Assembly: GCA_039917615.1 (NCBI GenBank)
Contig: JBDSJD010000029.1
Coordinates: 62,001 to 126,000 of the forward strand
Source of the DNA: ZC4RG30 sp039917615
Lineage (GTDB): Bacteria > Pseudomonadota > Gammaproteobacteria > Steroidobacterales > Steroidobacteraceae
Direction: 5' to 3'
DNA: 64,000 bases
Every line of letters starts with the position of its first letter. Position 1 is the stretch's first letter. Made by a program: the position numbers and the translations under genes. Shown here one piece after another: positions 28,581 to 37,704 of the stretch. The notes under the pieces are model-generated. The model was not told the origin of the DNA. It did no database searches and saw nothing but the letters and a program-made list of their open reading frames with translations.

Positions 28581-28608
28581 ATTATAAAGGTGGCTGATTG
28601 ATAGCCAA
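28581..28608 (-). promoter_or_regulatory. Promoter for the DUF4143 ATPase gene
   Basis: On the minus strand: -35 TTGGCT (28608-28603), 16-base spacer, -10 TATAAT (28586-28581), a perfect -10. An inverted repeat TGATTG-ATAGC-CAATCA (28595-28611) covers the -35 and the 3' end of the upstream gene and could be an operator. The start codon is about 75 bases downstream. Confidence 0.55.
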
Positions 28609-29514
28609 TCAACCATCCCATTGCAGCAGGCTTGCTGGCACGCGGGGATCATCCGCATCAGTCACCAGCCAGGCCCGCAACCGTGCGCCTTCCTGCTGCA
28701 CATCGATTCCCTCGACCTTGCACTGGCGATGCACCGGCCTGATCCAGCGGATGCGCAAGCGCGCATCCATCCTGCCGATGGCCGAACCCAGACAGGGCCC
28801 ATCAACATACGAGTTGGCGGCGTTCTCGGCCGTTGCGCTGAACAGCGAGCCGCCTTGGAGCAGGGGCGAAGCGTCCGTGAAGCACAGCGGCACGCCGTGA
28901 ATATCTCCCAGATCGAACTCGCGCACTTCGACGGGTTCTGAGTCGGGCAGACTGCGTTCGCGCAGCAGGCAGCGCAACAAGGGTTTCAGTTCCCACTGCA
29001 GCAAGGCATTGCGGGAGTTGCCCTTGTTGCCCCGTTGCAGCAGGTGCAGACGATTGCCGGCGACCCAACCACCTTCCAGATTCAGATCAGCGAAAGATCG
29101 CGACAACCTCGTGAACAGCTGTTCTGCATCGATGCCACGCGCTCTGCCAACCACGCGGCCGCCCGCACTCAACGCGAGCAGCGCTCCGCGGCGGCGATGC
29201 ACACCAGATCCGGAACCCAGCGCCAGCAAAGCACCATATGGAATTCCGGCGCTGGCAGGCAGTCGCAACAGTACTTCCACATCGGGCTTGCGCTTCTTGC
29301 GCTTCTTCATTCCCGCAGGCAGGGCGCCGGGAAAAAGCCGCAGCAGTCGTCCGGGGCGTTGCAGATCGAGCGTGAAGCGGCCCAGATGCAGCTCATCGTC
29401 AGCCACCACACAGAATTCGTCGGCTGTGCGCACCAGGCCACTGGCGGCGCTGAGCCAGGGCGAGCGGCCCGGGCCGGTGCCTGCCGCAAGATCGAGCTTG
29501 CGGATCAGGCGCAT
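28609..29514 (-). CDS. Uncharacterised protein, possibly beta-propeller
   Basis: 301 residues from ATG 29514, which shares one base with the stop of the FkbM gene (TGATG). The upstream extension of the open frame is not conserved-looking. The sequence alternates short hydrophobic strands with turns (GRSPWLSAASGLVRTADEFCVVADDELHLGRF, NLEGGWVAGNRLHLLQRG, LQWELKPLL), typical of a propeller; there is a basic linker KKRKKRKPDVEV. It resembles phytase-like/SdiA-regulated proteins in style only. No signal peptide. It is the last gene of a three-gene unit with FkbM and PLD-like genes. Confidence 0.6.
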   Translation of the reverse strand: MRLIRKLDLAAGTGPGRSPWLSAASGLVRTADEFCVVADDELHLGRFTLDLQRPGRLLRLFPGALPAGMKKRKKRKPDVEVLLRLPASAGIPYGALLALGSGSGVHRRRGALLALSAGGRVVGRARGIDAEQLFTRLSRSFADLNLEGGWVAGNRLHLLQRGNKGNSRNALLQWELKPLLRCLLRERSLPDSEPVEVREFDLGDIHGVPLCFTDASPLLQGGSLFSATAENAANSYVDGPCLGSAIGRMDARLRIRWIRPVHRQCKVEGIDVQQEGARLRAWLVTDADDPRVPASLLQWDG

Positions 29515-30449
29515 CAGACTTTGCGGGCGAGGAAATCCAGAACCAAATGCAGCCCGCCGCGGCCGTATTCGGCCTTGCGCCAGCGGCCGAGCCAGCCGCG
29601 CAGAGCAATGGCGAGCTGTGTGTCGAGCAGCTCCTGGTGCTGATCGAACCACGCGGCGGCGGTATCGACCTTGCCATAGACCAGCAACGCAACCAGCAGG
29701 CCGAGCAGCTGACGCCCTGCTTCAACACGCGGCAGTTGTGCGATGCGCCGGGCAAACAACTCTTCGCTCACCATGAACACGGCGTCCGCATAGGCCAGCT
29801 GACCGGCGCGATGGCCACCACCCGTGCCGGCGTTGCCTACTCCCAGAGTATTGAGATGGCGATACCGCTTCATGCGGTAGATCTCGATCAGCTGGAAGCC
29901 GTGCGCCTGCATCCAGCCGATCAGCGTTGCCGCCGTCGCCTGCCCCTGGTAACGCTCTACGAAGGAGATCTCGACCTCGGCCAGCACCACTGATCGCTGC
30001 AGTGCCTGCATCGAACCCTGCAGGATCTCGAACTCGCTGCCCTGGGTATCGACCTTGAGCGCATCGACCTGCAGCTGCTCGCGTTCCAGCAACAAATCCA
30101 GCGTGTCGACGGCGACGGCCTGCTGCGCGGTAACCACCGCATGCGCGCCCTTCTTGCGAAACCGCCCGAGCAGCGAAGTGTTCGGCTGCAGCATCGACGA
30201 CATGTTCGCCATGGCGGTGATATTCAGCGCAGCGCTGCCCGGCGTCGCGCCCAGTGCCACCGGAAAAATCCGGTTGCGGCCACTGTGCTGCGCGGCGCCA
30301 CCGGCCTCCCGTGGTTCGAACAACAGCGCATTCACGCGCGATGCGACGGGCTTCCAGCGATCCTTGAGGCCGCCGGCCGAACCGACATCGGCCAGGGTAA
30401 GGGAATAGTTGTCCGGCAGCACCGGTAGCAGGGATTTGAGACTTGGCAT
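29514..30449 (-). CDS. FkbM-family SAM-dependent methyltransferase
   Basis: 311 residues from ATG 30449, one base after the PLD-like gene stop. The N-terminal SAM fold has LADVGSAGGL and LLFEPREAGG, then VDTLDLLLERE and DALKVDTQGSEFEILQG, the FkbM signature with the catalytic-region aspartate. A helical C-terminal extension (about 90 residues) has no clear match. FkbM enzymes O-methylate sugars or polyketides; glycan or lipid modification at the envelope is a reasonable guess here. Confidence 0.85.
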   Translation of the reverse strand: MPSLKSLLPVLPDNYSLTLADVGSAGGLKDRWKPVASRVNALLFEPREAGGAAQHSGRNRIFPVALGATPGSAALNITAMANMSSMLQPNTSLLGRFRKKGAHAVVTAQQAVAVDTLDLLLEREQLQVDALKVDTQGSEFEILQGSMQALQRSVVLAEVEISFVERYQGQATAATLIGWMQAHGFQLIEIYRMKRYRHLNTLGVGNAGTGGGHRAGQLAYADAVFMVSEELFARRIAQLPRVEAGRQLLGLLVALLVYGKVDTAAAWFDQHQELLDTQLAIALRGWLGRWRKAEYGRGGLHLVLDFLARKV

Positions 30450-30450
30450 A

Positions 30451-31515
30451 TCAGGTCGGCGGATGTTGCTGCATTTCGGCTTCCCTTGCCAGTGCGGCAA
30501 AGCGTTCCTGCAGCACAGCGAGCACTGCTGGATCGGTGCAGCGGGCCAGGAGCTCGATATTCAGCAGTCGCGAGCGTGTGTTGAAGTTGAAGCTGCCGAA
30601 GTAACCGCAATGAAATGCGGGGCCCTGCAGCAGCAGATATTTCGCATGCACCGGCAGACCGGCTGGATGCCGATACCTCTGCACCTGAATGCCCTGCTGT
30701 GTCAGCTGCGTCAGCATCGCCTCCGGCACGCGCCGCTCGGTGTCATGCACGATCAGATTCACGGCCACACCGCGCGCTGCCGCCGCGCCCAACGCGCGCG
30801 TGAACGGACCAGGCTTCACATGCGACAGTGCGCCGCTGATGCGATCGCCGGCGGCGAGCGTCGCAATGTCCGATTCGACGATCGATGTGCGCAGCCGTGG
30901 ATACAGGTAAACGGTCAACGCATCCGCCTGGAGGACGCGGTTCTGCAGCGCGCGCAGGCGCAAGAGCGGGCTGCTTGAATGCTGTCGCCACAGCTGGGCC
31001 TGCTGCTCCAACGCGGCAACCAGCGCAGGGTCGCCGATTTCCACCAGCATGTTGTGGCCGCGGTCCTGATCGCCGATCTCGGCAATCACATCCGGATCTT
31101 CCTCCGGCTCATCTCCGGATGGATTGAAAGATCCGATCAGAGCTACCGGTTGCTGCCCTGCAAACACATACAGCTTGGCATGCAGATGCGGATGCAGCCT
31201 GCGTCCCCAGGCAGGCTTGTTGTGTACGGCAAGGCCGCCACGCAGGCCGTGAGTCCGCAGCATCGACAGCACCGCATCGTTGGCGCTCTTGCGACGCGGC
31301 GATCCATCCACCAGCAGCGACACCTGCACACCGCGGTCGGCGGCGTCCATCAGCGCCCGGGCCAGCACGCGATCGCGAAAGTAGTAAGTGACCCAGCAGA
31401 TGCGGTCGCCCGGAACGGACGCAGTGATCAAGCGATGCAACAGCATCGACAGTGCGCGGGGCGGTTGATCGGGCCCGCCGAAATGCAGGCGCAGTGGCTT
31501 CATCCGCCGGATCAT
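30451..31515 (-). CDS. Phospholipase D-like domain protein (two HKD motifs)
   Basis: 354 residues from ATG 31515 (GGGG at 5 bases); ATG 31503 is an alternative. Two PLD domains are visible. The first HKD is HLHAKLYVFAGQQPVALIGSFNPS, with an extra histidine just before it; the second is PVHAKYLLLQGPAFHCGYFGSFNFN. The second repeat lacks the acidic D in the usual place but keeps H and K. The family includes cardiolipin synthases and endonucleases, and no membrane helices are seen. A phospholipid or nucleic-acid phosphodiesterase is likely. Confidence 0.8.
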   Translation of the reverse strand: MIRRMKPLRLHFGGPDQPPRALSMLLHRLITASVPGDRICWVTYYFRDRVLARALMDAADRGVQVSLLVDGSPRRKSANDAVLSMLRTHGLRGGLAVHNKPAWGRRLHPHLHAKLYVFAGQQPVALIGSFNPSGDEPEEDPDVIAEIGDQDRGHNMLVEIGDPALVAALEQQAQLWRQHSSSPLLRLRALQNRVLQADALTVYLYPRLRTSIVESDIATLAAGDRISGALSHVKPGPFTRALGAAAARGVAVNLIVHDTERRVPEAMLTQLTQQGIQVQRYRHPAGLPVHAKYLLLQGPAFHCGYFGSFNFNTRSRLLNIELLARCTDPAVLAVLQERFAALAREAEMQQHPPT

Positions 31516-31569
31516 AGCTACCCCGACCGCGCCAGGCGAGGCCGGCCGCTGCGTAGTACACTCGCGCAA

Positions 31570-32493
31570 ATGCCGCGAAAAACCCTACTCCTTGTCACCC
31601 TGTCTGCAGTGACAACGCTGCACATGTCGCTCGCCACCGCAGCGGAAGGTCTCTGCACCCGCTGGTCTGAAGCCTCAAAAGTGGGCGAGCTTCCCATCGC
31701 CACGATCATGGAGGCCAGCGGGATCGCTCTCTCCCGCAGCGCCTCCCGCCTGTACCACATCAATGACGGCGACGGCGCGTTCTTCCATGTAACGGACATA
31801 CAGGGCGGCGCATTGCAGACCGTGCGCGTCACCGGATTTATGCCGCAGGATATCGAAGACCTGGGACTTGGGCCCTGCGGCACGAGCACCTGCCTGTATC
31901 TGGCGGACACCGGCGACAACGCAGTGCGACGGCAGTCCGTGCAGATCGCCGTCATCAAGGAAACAGAACGCTTCGGCGCCGAGGTTGCGCCCGAGCGGGT
32001 GATCACTGCGCGCTATCCCGACGGACCGCATGATGCGGAGGCGATTGCCATACATCCGTCTGGCGATCTGCTGCTGGCAACCAAGATGCGTCGCGGCGAA
32101 CAGGGACCTTCGCTGCTGTTCAGGCTGAGCGCCGCGCAGCTCGCGGCTGGCGGCGAACAGACATTCGCAGTGGTTGGCACAATTCCCGTCCCTGCCCTGA
32201 CTGAACAACTGGAACAAAGCCCGAGACGCGTGGTGACCGCCATGAACATCTCACCGGATGGCCGCCGCTTCGTGCTCCTTACCTATGACGCGGTGATCGA
32301 ATTCGCGGTGGATCTCAAGGCGGGTCTGCCCGACAACTGGGTCGAAGGCAAGACGCATCACGCGGCACCCATCGCCGCGCTGATCCAGGCAGAGGCGATC
32401 GCTTACGAGCGCGATGGCAGATCCATCCTCTACAGCACGGAATCAGTCCGTGGCTCTGCAGCGCCTTTGATGCGTCAGTCCTGCATGGAGTGA
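31570..32493 (+). CDS. Secreted beta-propeller-like protein, unknown family
   Basis: 307 residues with a signal peptide (residues 1-25, cleavage after TAA). The body reads as a propeller: ASGIALSRSASRLYHINDGDG, QDIEDLGLGPCGTSTCLYLADTGDN, HDAEAIAIHPSGDLLLATK and EAIAYERDGRSILYSTES. These resemble phytase-like or SdiA-regulated-like domains (DTGDN). It is divergent from the PLD-like gene and its 3' end overlaps the FAD-oxidase gene by 19 bases, tail to tail. Confidence 0.7.
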   Translation: MPRKTLLLVTLSAVTTLHMSLATAAEGLCTRWSEASKVGELPIATIMEASGIALSRSASRLYHINDGDGAFFHVTDIQGGALQTVRVTGFMPQDIEDLGLGPCGTSTCLYLADTGDNAVRRQSVQIAVIKETERFGAEVAPERVITARYPDGPHDAEAIAIHPSGDLLLATKMRRGEQGPSLLFRLSAAQLAAGGEQTFAVVGTIPVPALTEQLEQSPRRVVTAMNISPDGRRFVLLTYDAVIEFAVDLKAGLPDNWVEGKTHHAAPIAALIQAEAIAYERDGRSILYSTESVRGSAAPLMRQSCME

Positions 32494-33905
32494 GCAGTGC
32501 TGGAATTCATTGAAAACAGTTTGCCGGGATTCATGATGCCCTTCGGATCCATCGCCCGCTTGATCGCGCGCATCAGCGCGATCTCGGCTTCGCTGCGCGA
32601 GTAATGCAGGAAGGGAATCTTCAGCGAGCCAATGCCGTGTTCCGCCGAGATGGAGCCGCGGCGCTTCGACACGATGCCATAGACGGCATTCTCGATATCC
32701 AGCTCCGGAATGCTGTGTCCGGACATGCGCGCCGACACATGCAGGTTGCCGTCGGCAACGTGGCCGAAGAACACGGCGAACAAAGCGGGCCAGCGGCTTT
32801 TGAGTTCGGCGCTGATTTCTTCCACCAGCGGACCGATCTCGCCGGTGGGCACACTCACATCGAAACCCAGCTGCGGCCAGTGGATGCCATTCGACCATTC
32901 CCCCGGTGAATCACGCACCGCCCAGAGTTCGGTGGCCTCACGCTGCGACTGCGCGACGGTGGCATCCTGCACCACCCCGGCGTCGATGGCAGCGGCGATC
33001 ACCGCTTCGTAGCGGGCCTGGTCGCTTTCCGGATCCGTGCCCAAAGTTTCGATCAGCACATACGCGCCATGGCCAAGTTCCAGCGGCGGTTTGCGCCCAA
33101 GACCCACCGTGCCAAGCTGGTAGAAATCCGGCCACATCACTTCATATGCGCTGAGCAGCGAACCAAAACCAGCGCGGGCACGCTTCAGCAATTCGAGCAC
33201 ACCGGCATAATCCTTGACTGCGCAGATGCCAGTGCAGTTGCTGCGCGGCTTCGGAAACAGGCGCAGCACGATCTGGGTGACGATGCCCAACGTGCCTTCG
33301 GCGCCGATGAACAGCTGCCGCAGGTCATAGCCGGAATTGTTCTTGATCACTTTGCGCAGCGCGTCGATCACCGTGCCATCGGCCAGCACAGCCTCCACAC
33401 CCAGCACCAGTTCGCGCGCCATGCCATAACGCAGCACGCGGTTGCCGCCGGCATTGGTCGAGATGTTGCCGCCGATCTGGCAGGAACCGCGCCCGCCCAG
33501 ATCCAGCGGAAAAAACAACTCGGCGGCATCGGCGGCTTTCTGCACCGCTTCCATCGTCACGCCGGCTTCTACGGTGATGGTGCCGGCGGCGGCATCGATC
33601 TCCTTGATGCTGCGCATGCGATCCATCGCGATGATGACGCAGGGGCCCACCGGCACAGCGCCGCCGGCAAGGCCGGTGAGACCGCCCTGTGGCTGCACGG
33701 CTATGCTGTGGTCGTTGCAGTAGCGCAGCACCTGCGACACCTGCGCGGTGGTGCGCGGAAACACCAGCGCCATGACGCCTGCATCGCGCCGGCCCTGCAC
33801 GCAGTAATCGCTGGTGTGTTTTTCGAGGAGTGCGGTATCAGGCGCCAGCGCCACATCGGCGCCCACCAGCGCCGCCAGATCTTCGAGCACCTGCCTGTCA
33901 GTCAT
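32475..33905 (-). CDS. FAD-linked oxidase (D-2-hydroxyacid dehydrogenase/glycolate oxidase GlcD-like)
   Basis: 476 residues from ATG 33905. FAD_binding_4 at the N-terminus has the VFPRTTAQVSQVLRYCNDHSIAVQPQGGLTGLAGG stretch (PQGGLTGL binds the FAD pyrophosphate); the FAD-oxidase C domain ends with GSISAEHGIGSLK and MDPKGIMNPGKLF. It oxidises a D-2-hydroxyacid such as D-lactate or D-2-hydroxyglutarate. It overlaps the upstream DUF4175 gene by 8 bases (33898-33905), so it is translated from the same transcript, an odd partner for an envelope-protein operon. Its 3' end overlaps the convergent gene by 19 bases. Confidence 0.9.
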   Translation of the reverse strand: MTDRQVLEDLAALVGADVALAPDTALLEKHTSDYCVQGRRDAGVMALVFPRTTAQVSQVLRYCNDHSIAVQPQGGLTGLAGGAVPVGPCVIIAMDRMRSIKEIDAAAGTITVEAGVTMEAVQKAADAAELFFPLDLGGRGSCQIGGNISTNAGGNRVLRYGMARELVLGVEAVLADGTVIDALRKVIKNNSGYDLRQLFIGAEGTLGIVTQIVLRLFPKPRSNCTGICAVKDYAGVLELLKRARAGFGSLLSAYEVMWPDFYQLGTVGLGRKPPLELGHGAYVLIETLGTDPESDQARYEAVIAAAIDAGVVQDATVAQSQREATELWAVRDSPGEWSNGIHWPQLGFDVSVPTGEIGPLVEEISAELKSRWPALFAVFFGHVADGNLHVSARMSGHSIPELDIENAVYGIVSKRRGSISAEHGIGSLKIPFLHYSRSEAEIALMRAIKRAMDPKGIMNPGKLFSMNSSTAHSMQD

Positions 33906-36900
33906 TCGCCTCGCCCAGCTTCCGATAGTATTCGGCGACATTGTCGCGGTAGCGCCGCGAATCGTCGACCGAATCGGCGGAGCGGGTGGGCCGGTTGTCA
34001 TTCTTGGCCTGCTGCGCCTTCAGCGCAGCGAGCTCAAGCTGGTTCACCAGCGTCATCATCTGTTTGTAATCGTTCAGCATTGGATCGACGCCCTTGCGAC
34101 TCAGCCGCAGCGCCAGATCCTGCAGTGCGGCGATATCGGCTTCGCCGAGACTGCCCCTCGGCAACTGCTCGCGGATCTGCTGCAACCGCTGCGCGCTCAG
34201 CTGTCCCTCGTCGCGCAGCATCTTTCGCTCCGCGTCTGTCAGCGGTCGAACTTCGCCGGAAACCCGGCCGCCGAAGCCGCCAATTCTGTCTGCACCGCCG
34301 CCAAAGTTACCGGAGTTGCCCGCGCCGCCGTCACCGCCGCCGTTGGCGCCACCCTGACCCGGCTGGCCGGCTTGCTGGTTGCCGCCCTGCTGACCGCCGC
34401 GCTGTCCCTGACCACCCTGACCCTGCTGTCCCGACTGGCCGCCGGGCTGACCCTGCTGACCTTCGCTGGCATTGCCCGATTGCGCACCGGGTTCGCCACC
34501 ACCGCGCTGATTCTGTTCACCGCCCTGCTCGCCGCGCTGCTGGCCATTGCCCTGCTGCCCCGCTTGCTGGCCACGACCTTGCTGGTTGCGTGCGGCCGCG
34601 TCCTGCGATGCGCGATCAAGCAGCCGCCGCAGTTCGCCCACCTCGGCCACCAGATCACCCACATCGGCCTCGCGGCCACCTGGCTGCCGCTTGCCACGGT
34701 CGGTCTCGTTCGCTGCCAGCTGTGCAGCTTCGCCAAGCTGCTCGCTCGCGTCCCGCAATGCCTGGGTGATGTTTCCGTCCAGTACAGCGGCCCGCGCACC
34801 ACGATCATTGAGGATGTCCGACGCGATGCGCGTGAGGCTGCCGGCGGAACCGGTTTCCCGCAGCTCCTGTGCAGTCCGCGCCAATTGCTGGCTGGCGCGC
34901 GGCGCCTGCTGTTGCGACTGGCGGCGCAGGGCATCCATTTCGGTCTGCAACTTCGCAAGTTCCTCCGCCAGATCACGCTTCTCCGTCGACAGCCGCAACC
35001 GCTGCTGCACTGTCAGTCCGGATCCCGCATCGGCCCGGGCGGAAGCGCGATTGCCAATGGCCGCGCGCAGTTCTTGCCCGGACTGCTCCTGCCGGTCTGC
35101 CAGATCACGCGCGGTCTCGGCCAGCTTCGCAATCTGCTGGGCGGCATCGCCCTGTTGTTGCCGCTTCTGCTCGATCTGGTCACGCGCACGGTTGAGCTGT
35201 TCGCCAGCTCGCGCTGCTGCCTGTTGGTCGCCACGCGCCTGCGCCTGCTGCATCTGTTCCACGGCCTGCGCCACCTGACGCGCGGCTTCTGCGGCGGTCT
35301 GGTTGGCGGACGCCTGCTGCTGGCCACCTTGTTGCTGGCCACCTTGTTGCTGGCCACCTTGCTGGCCCTGTTGCTGACCACCCTGCTGGCCCTGTTGCTG
35401 GCCCCGCTGCTGCTGGCCACCCTGTTGCTGTTGCGAGCGGGCCTGTTGCGAACCACTCTGTGGCGAATTCTGCTGCGCCAGTTGTTCCAGCTCCCGCTTC
35501 AATTGCTCAGCCTCGCGCTGCAACTGCTGCTGCTTGTAGCGTTGTTCTTCAACCGTCATGGTCTTGCGCGCGGCGTCGCGCGCCAGCTGCTCCTGCCGGC
35601 GAGCCAGTTCCTTCAAGCGACGCGAAATTTCGTCTTCGGCCTTTGCCTGTTGCTGACCCCCGCCGCTGGCTGTCTGCGGTTCGGTCTCGTACTGGTTCTT
35701 TTCAAGGTCGAGTTCCAGTTCGGTCATTTCGGCTACGTCGCGCCCGGCTTGGCCGCCACCACCACCGCCGCCACCACCCTGCGATTGCATGGCCACCTGG
35801 ATGTCGCGCATGGTCGCTTCTGCGCGCAGCAGATGCTGCAGGGCCTTCTGTTCGTGCTGGATCGCAACCTGCAGGTCCTGTTCCGACAGCTTCTTCGCGG
35901 CCGGCAACATCTCCTTGGCGGCCTCCTGCAGGCTTTTCACGAAATCGGCGACAGTCTTGTCGCCGGTGAGCTCGCGCTGTCGGGCACGTTGCACCAATGT
36001 GTTGGCCTGATCGGCAAGCGTCTGCTGCACTTCGGACAACATGCGCGCGTTGTCTGCATCACGCTCTTTCTCACGGGCACCGGCCCCTTCCCGGTTCTTC
36101 GCAAGATTCCAGGTGGCCAGCAGCACTTCCTTCTGGCGCTGCGAGATCTGGCCCTGTTCCTCGCCGCCGCCGCCACCGCCGCCACCACCACCATTGGCCT
36201 GCGACTGCGTAAAGCGACGCTCGAATGGCGCGACCTGGATCAGGAACAGGTCGGTCTGCGTGCTGCTGGCGTGATCACGCGCCAGCGCGTAGTAGCTGAC
36301 CAGATCGCCGGGCGCAAGCAGCGGCGCTTCGCCAGCCGGGCCCCGTTGCTGTAGTTCTTCGAGTCGCAGCAGCGCCGCGGCCTGGATGTCGGCGCTGCCC
36401 GCGGGCAGTTTGTCACTGCGCCAGTCGCCGCCGTTGACGGAGTAGTGCAACTCCAGCGCTTCGAGCCGGAAATCATCGCGGGCCCGCACATTGACGGGCA
36501 CTTCTTCGATGTTGGTGGCCTGGTAGTCTTTGCCCGGCTTCACGATCTGCACGGTGGGCTTTTCGTCGATCACGATGTCGATGGCGTAGTCCGGAGTCAG
36601 CGGCACGATCTCGTTGCCGAAGCGCGTCGCGATGCGGTAATGCCCCGCTTTCTTCACGGCGATATTGCCGCGGCTGGTGGCGCCGGACTGCGTCAGCCCT
36701 GACTGGCTGTCGTCGATCACGAGCAACGGGCCATCCAGGGGTTTGTCCGTGACCACTTCCACCGATACGCGCGTGCCACTGACAGCGCGGATATCGCCGC
36801 CGGATTCCTCCAGGCGAGGCTTGAGACCGGTCCACTGCGGATAGTCATAGGTCAGACGCAGGTGTTCGATCTTTGGCAGGTCGACCACTTCGATGCGGTG

Positions 36901-37704
36901 TTCCTTGCTCTTCAGCGAACCCGAAGCCACGTAGTAACGCGCGGCTTCGCGCACTGCGAACAGCGTGAAGGCGTAGCCGCCCTTGCCGTCGGCCTGCATC
37001 GGTGCTGCTTCCCATTCGCCGTCGGAATCGAAACGCACATACACGTTTACGTCGCTGCCGCCCCGCGCCACCAGCGCGGAAATGCCCAGATCCTGATTGC
37101 GACGCACGGTGGTATTGCCCGGTTGCACGGCGATGCCACCTGCTGCTGCTGCGATGCGCGTGGCCGTTGGCACCTTGCCCAACCACAGGCGCTTGGCGCC
37201 TTCACCCAGCAGGCCATCAATCAGGAAGGCTCCGACCAGTGCTGCCGCGCATGCGCCAGCGATCAAACCGGGCAACCACAGCCGGCGCGCGGGGATGGAC
37301 TGCGTCAGCGCTTCCTGTTCGGCGACGCGCTGGGCATCCTCGGCCAGCAGATCGAGCAACACCGAAGCCTTGCCCTCCTTGGCGCTTTCCTGCAGATAGG
37401 TAGTGACGCGGCCGCCCTGCGCGGGCAACACGCGTTCTATTTGTGTTGCACCACCATTGCGGCGCAGGGCGCGCAGGCGCAGCACATACCAGACAACCAC
37501 GCCCGCCAGGGTCGCGAGCAACATCAGCCGTGCGACCAGCACTGCGGAATCGGAGAAAACAAATCGACCGAGCGCGACCGCCGCGAGCAGTGTGACCAGC
37601 AACAGGGCGCCGGCCAGCAGCGCTGCGCTCTGGCTCGCCATGATCCATTGCAATCGGCGCCGGACCTGCGCCAGGTAACTTTCAAGCTGATGGCGGGTGT
37701 TCAT
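33898..37704 (-). CDS. DUF4175 giant membrane protein with Gly and Gln/Gly tracts
   Basis: 1268 residues. Three membrane spans lie in the first 170 residues (near 22-46, 52-74, 146-168), followed by an Ig-like/beta-rich region to about 500, then coiled-coil and low-complexity sequence. There are two poly-Gly runs (10 and 9 residues near 505 and 650), a Gln-rich helical stretch (700-850), Gln/Gly repeats (QGGQQQGGQQQ, near 762-800), and a second Gln/Gly/Asn-rich linker near 1040-1145, before a conserved C-terminal helix bundle (LRDEGQLSAQRLQQIREQ). The DUF4175 family is known only from its gene neighbourhood with MoxR and DUF58. It overlaps the BatA-like gene by 4 bases. Confidence 0.88.
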   Translation of the reverse strand: MNTRHQLESYLAQVRRRLQWIMASQSAALLAGALLLVTLLAAVALGRFVFSDSAVLVARLMLLATLAGVVVWYVLRLRALRRNGGATQIERVLPAQGGRVTTYLQESAKEGKASVLLDLLAEDAQRVAEQEALTQSIPARRLWLPGLIAGACAAALVGAFLIDGLLGEGAKRLWLGKVPTATRIAAAAGGIAVQPGNTTVRRNQDLGISALVARGGSDVNVYVRFDSDGEWEAAPMQADGKGGYAFTLFAVREAARYYVASGSLKSKEHRIEVVDLPKIEHLRLTYDYPQWTGLKPRLEESGGDIRAVSGTRVSVEVVTDKPLDGPLLVIDDSQSGLTQSGATSRGNIAVKKAGHYRIATRFGNEIVPLTPDYAIDIVIDEKPTVQIVKPGKDYQATNIEEVPVNVRARDDFRLEALELHYSVNGGDWRSDKLPAGSADIQAAALLRLEELQQRGPAGEAPLLAPGDLVSYYALARDHASSTQTDLFLIQVAPFERRFTQSQANGGGGGGGGGGEEQGQISQRQKEVLLATWNLAKNREGAGAREKERDADNARMLSEVQQTLADQANTLVQRARQRELTGDKTVADFVKSLQEAAKEMLPAAKKLSEQDLQVAIQHEQKALQHLLRAEATMRDIQVAMQSQGGGGGGGGGQAGRDVAEMTELELDLEKNQYETEPQTASGGGQQQAKAEDEISRRLKELARRQEQLARDAARKTMTVEEQRYKQQQLQREAEQLKRELEQLAQQNSPQSGSQQARSQQQQGGQQQRGQQQGQQGGQQQGQQGGQQQGGQQQGGQQQASANQTAAEAARQVAQAVEQMQQAQARGDQQAAARAGEQLNRARDQIEQKRQQQGDAAQQIAKLAETARDLADRQEQSGQELRAAIGNRASARADAGSGLTVQQRLRLSTEKRDLAEELAKLQTEMDALRRQSQQQAPRASQQLARTAQELRETGSAGSLTRIASDILNDRGARAAVLDGNITQALRDASEQLGEAAQLAANETDRGKRQPGGREADVGDLVAEVGELRRLLDRASQDAAARNQQGRGQQAGQQGNGQQRGEQGGEQNQRGGGEPGAQSGNASEGQQGQPGGQSGQQGQGGQGQRGGQQGGNQQAGQPGQGGANGGGDGGAGNSGNFGGGADRIGGFGGRVSGEVRPLTDAERKMLRDEGQLSAQRLQQIREQLPRGSLGEADIAALQDLALRLSRKGVDPMLNDYKQMMTLVNQLELAALKAQQAKNDNRPTRSADSVDDSRRYRDNVAEYYRKLGEAND
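35315..35422 (-). repeat. Short tandem repeat encoding Gln/Gly tract
   Basis: Imperfect tandem copies of a 15-base unit (plus strand TTGTTGCTGGCCACC; minus strand GGTGGCCAGCAACAA, coding Gly-Gly-Gln-Gln-Gln), with shortened and substituted units toward 35422. The repeat is in frame and would allow length change without frameshift. Confidence 0.7.

Noticed and set aside
33814..36354. 846-codon plus-strand Leu/Ala-rich frame opposite the DUF4175 gene, looking like a membrane protein
   Set aside because: It is the complement of Gln/Gly/Ala-rich codons, which reads as Leu-rich; it overlaps a clear conserved gene and has no ribosome binding site.
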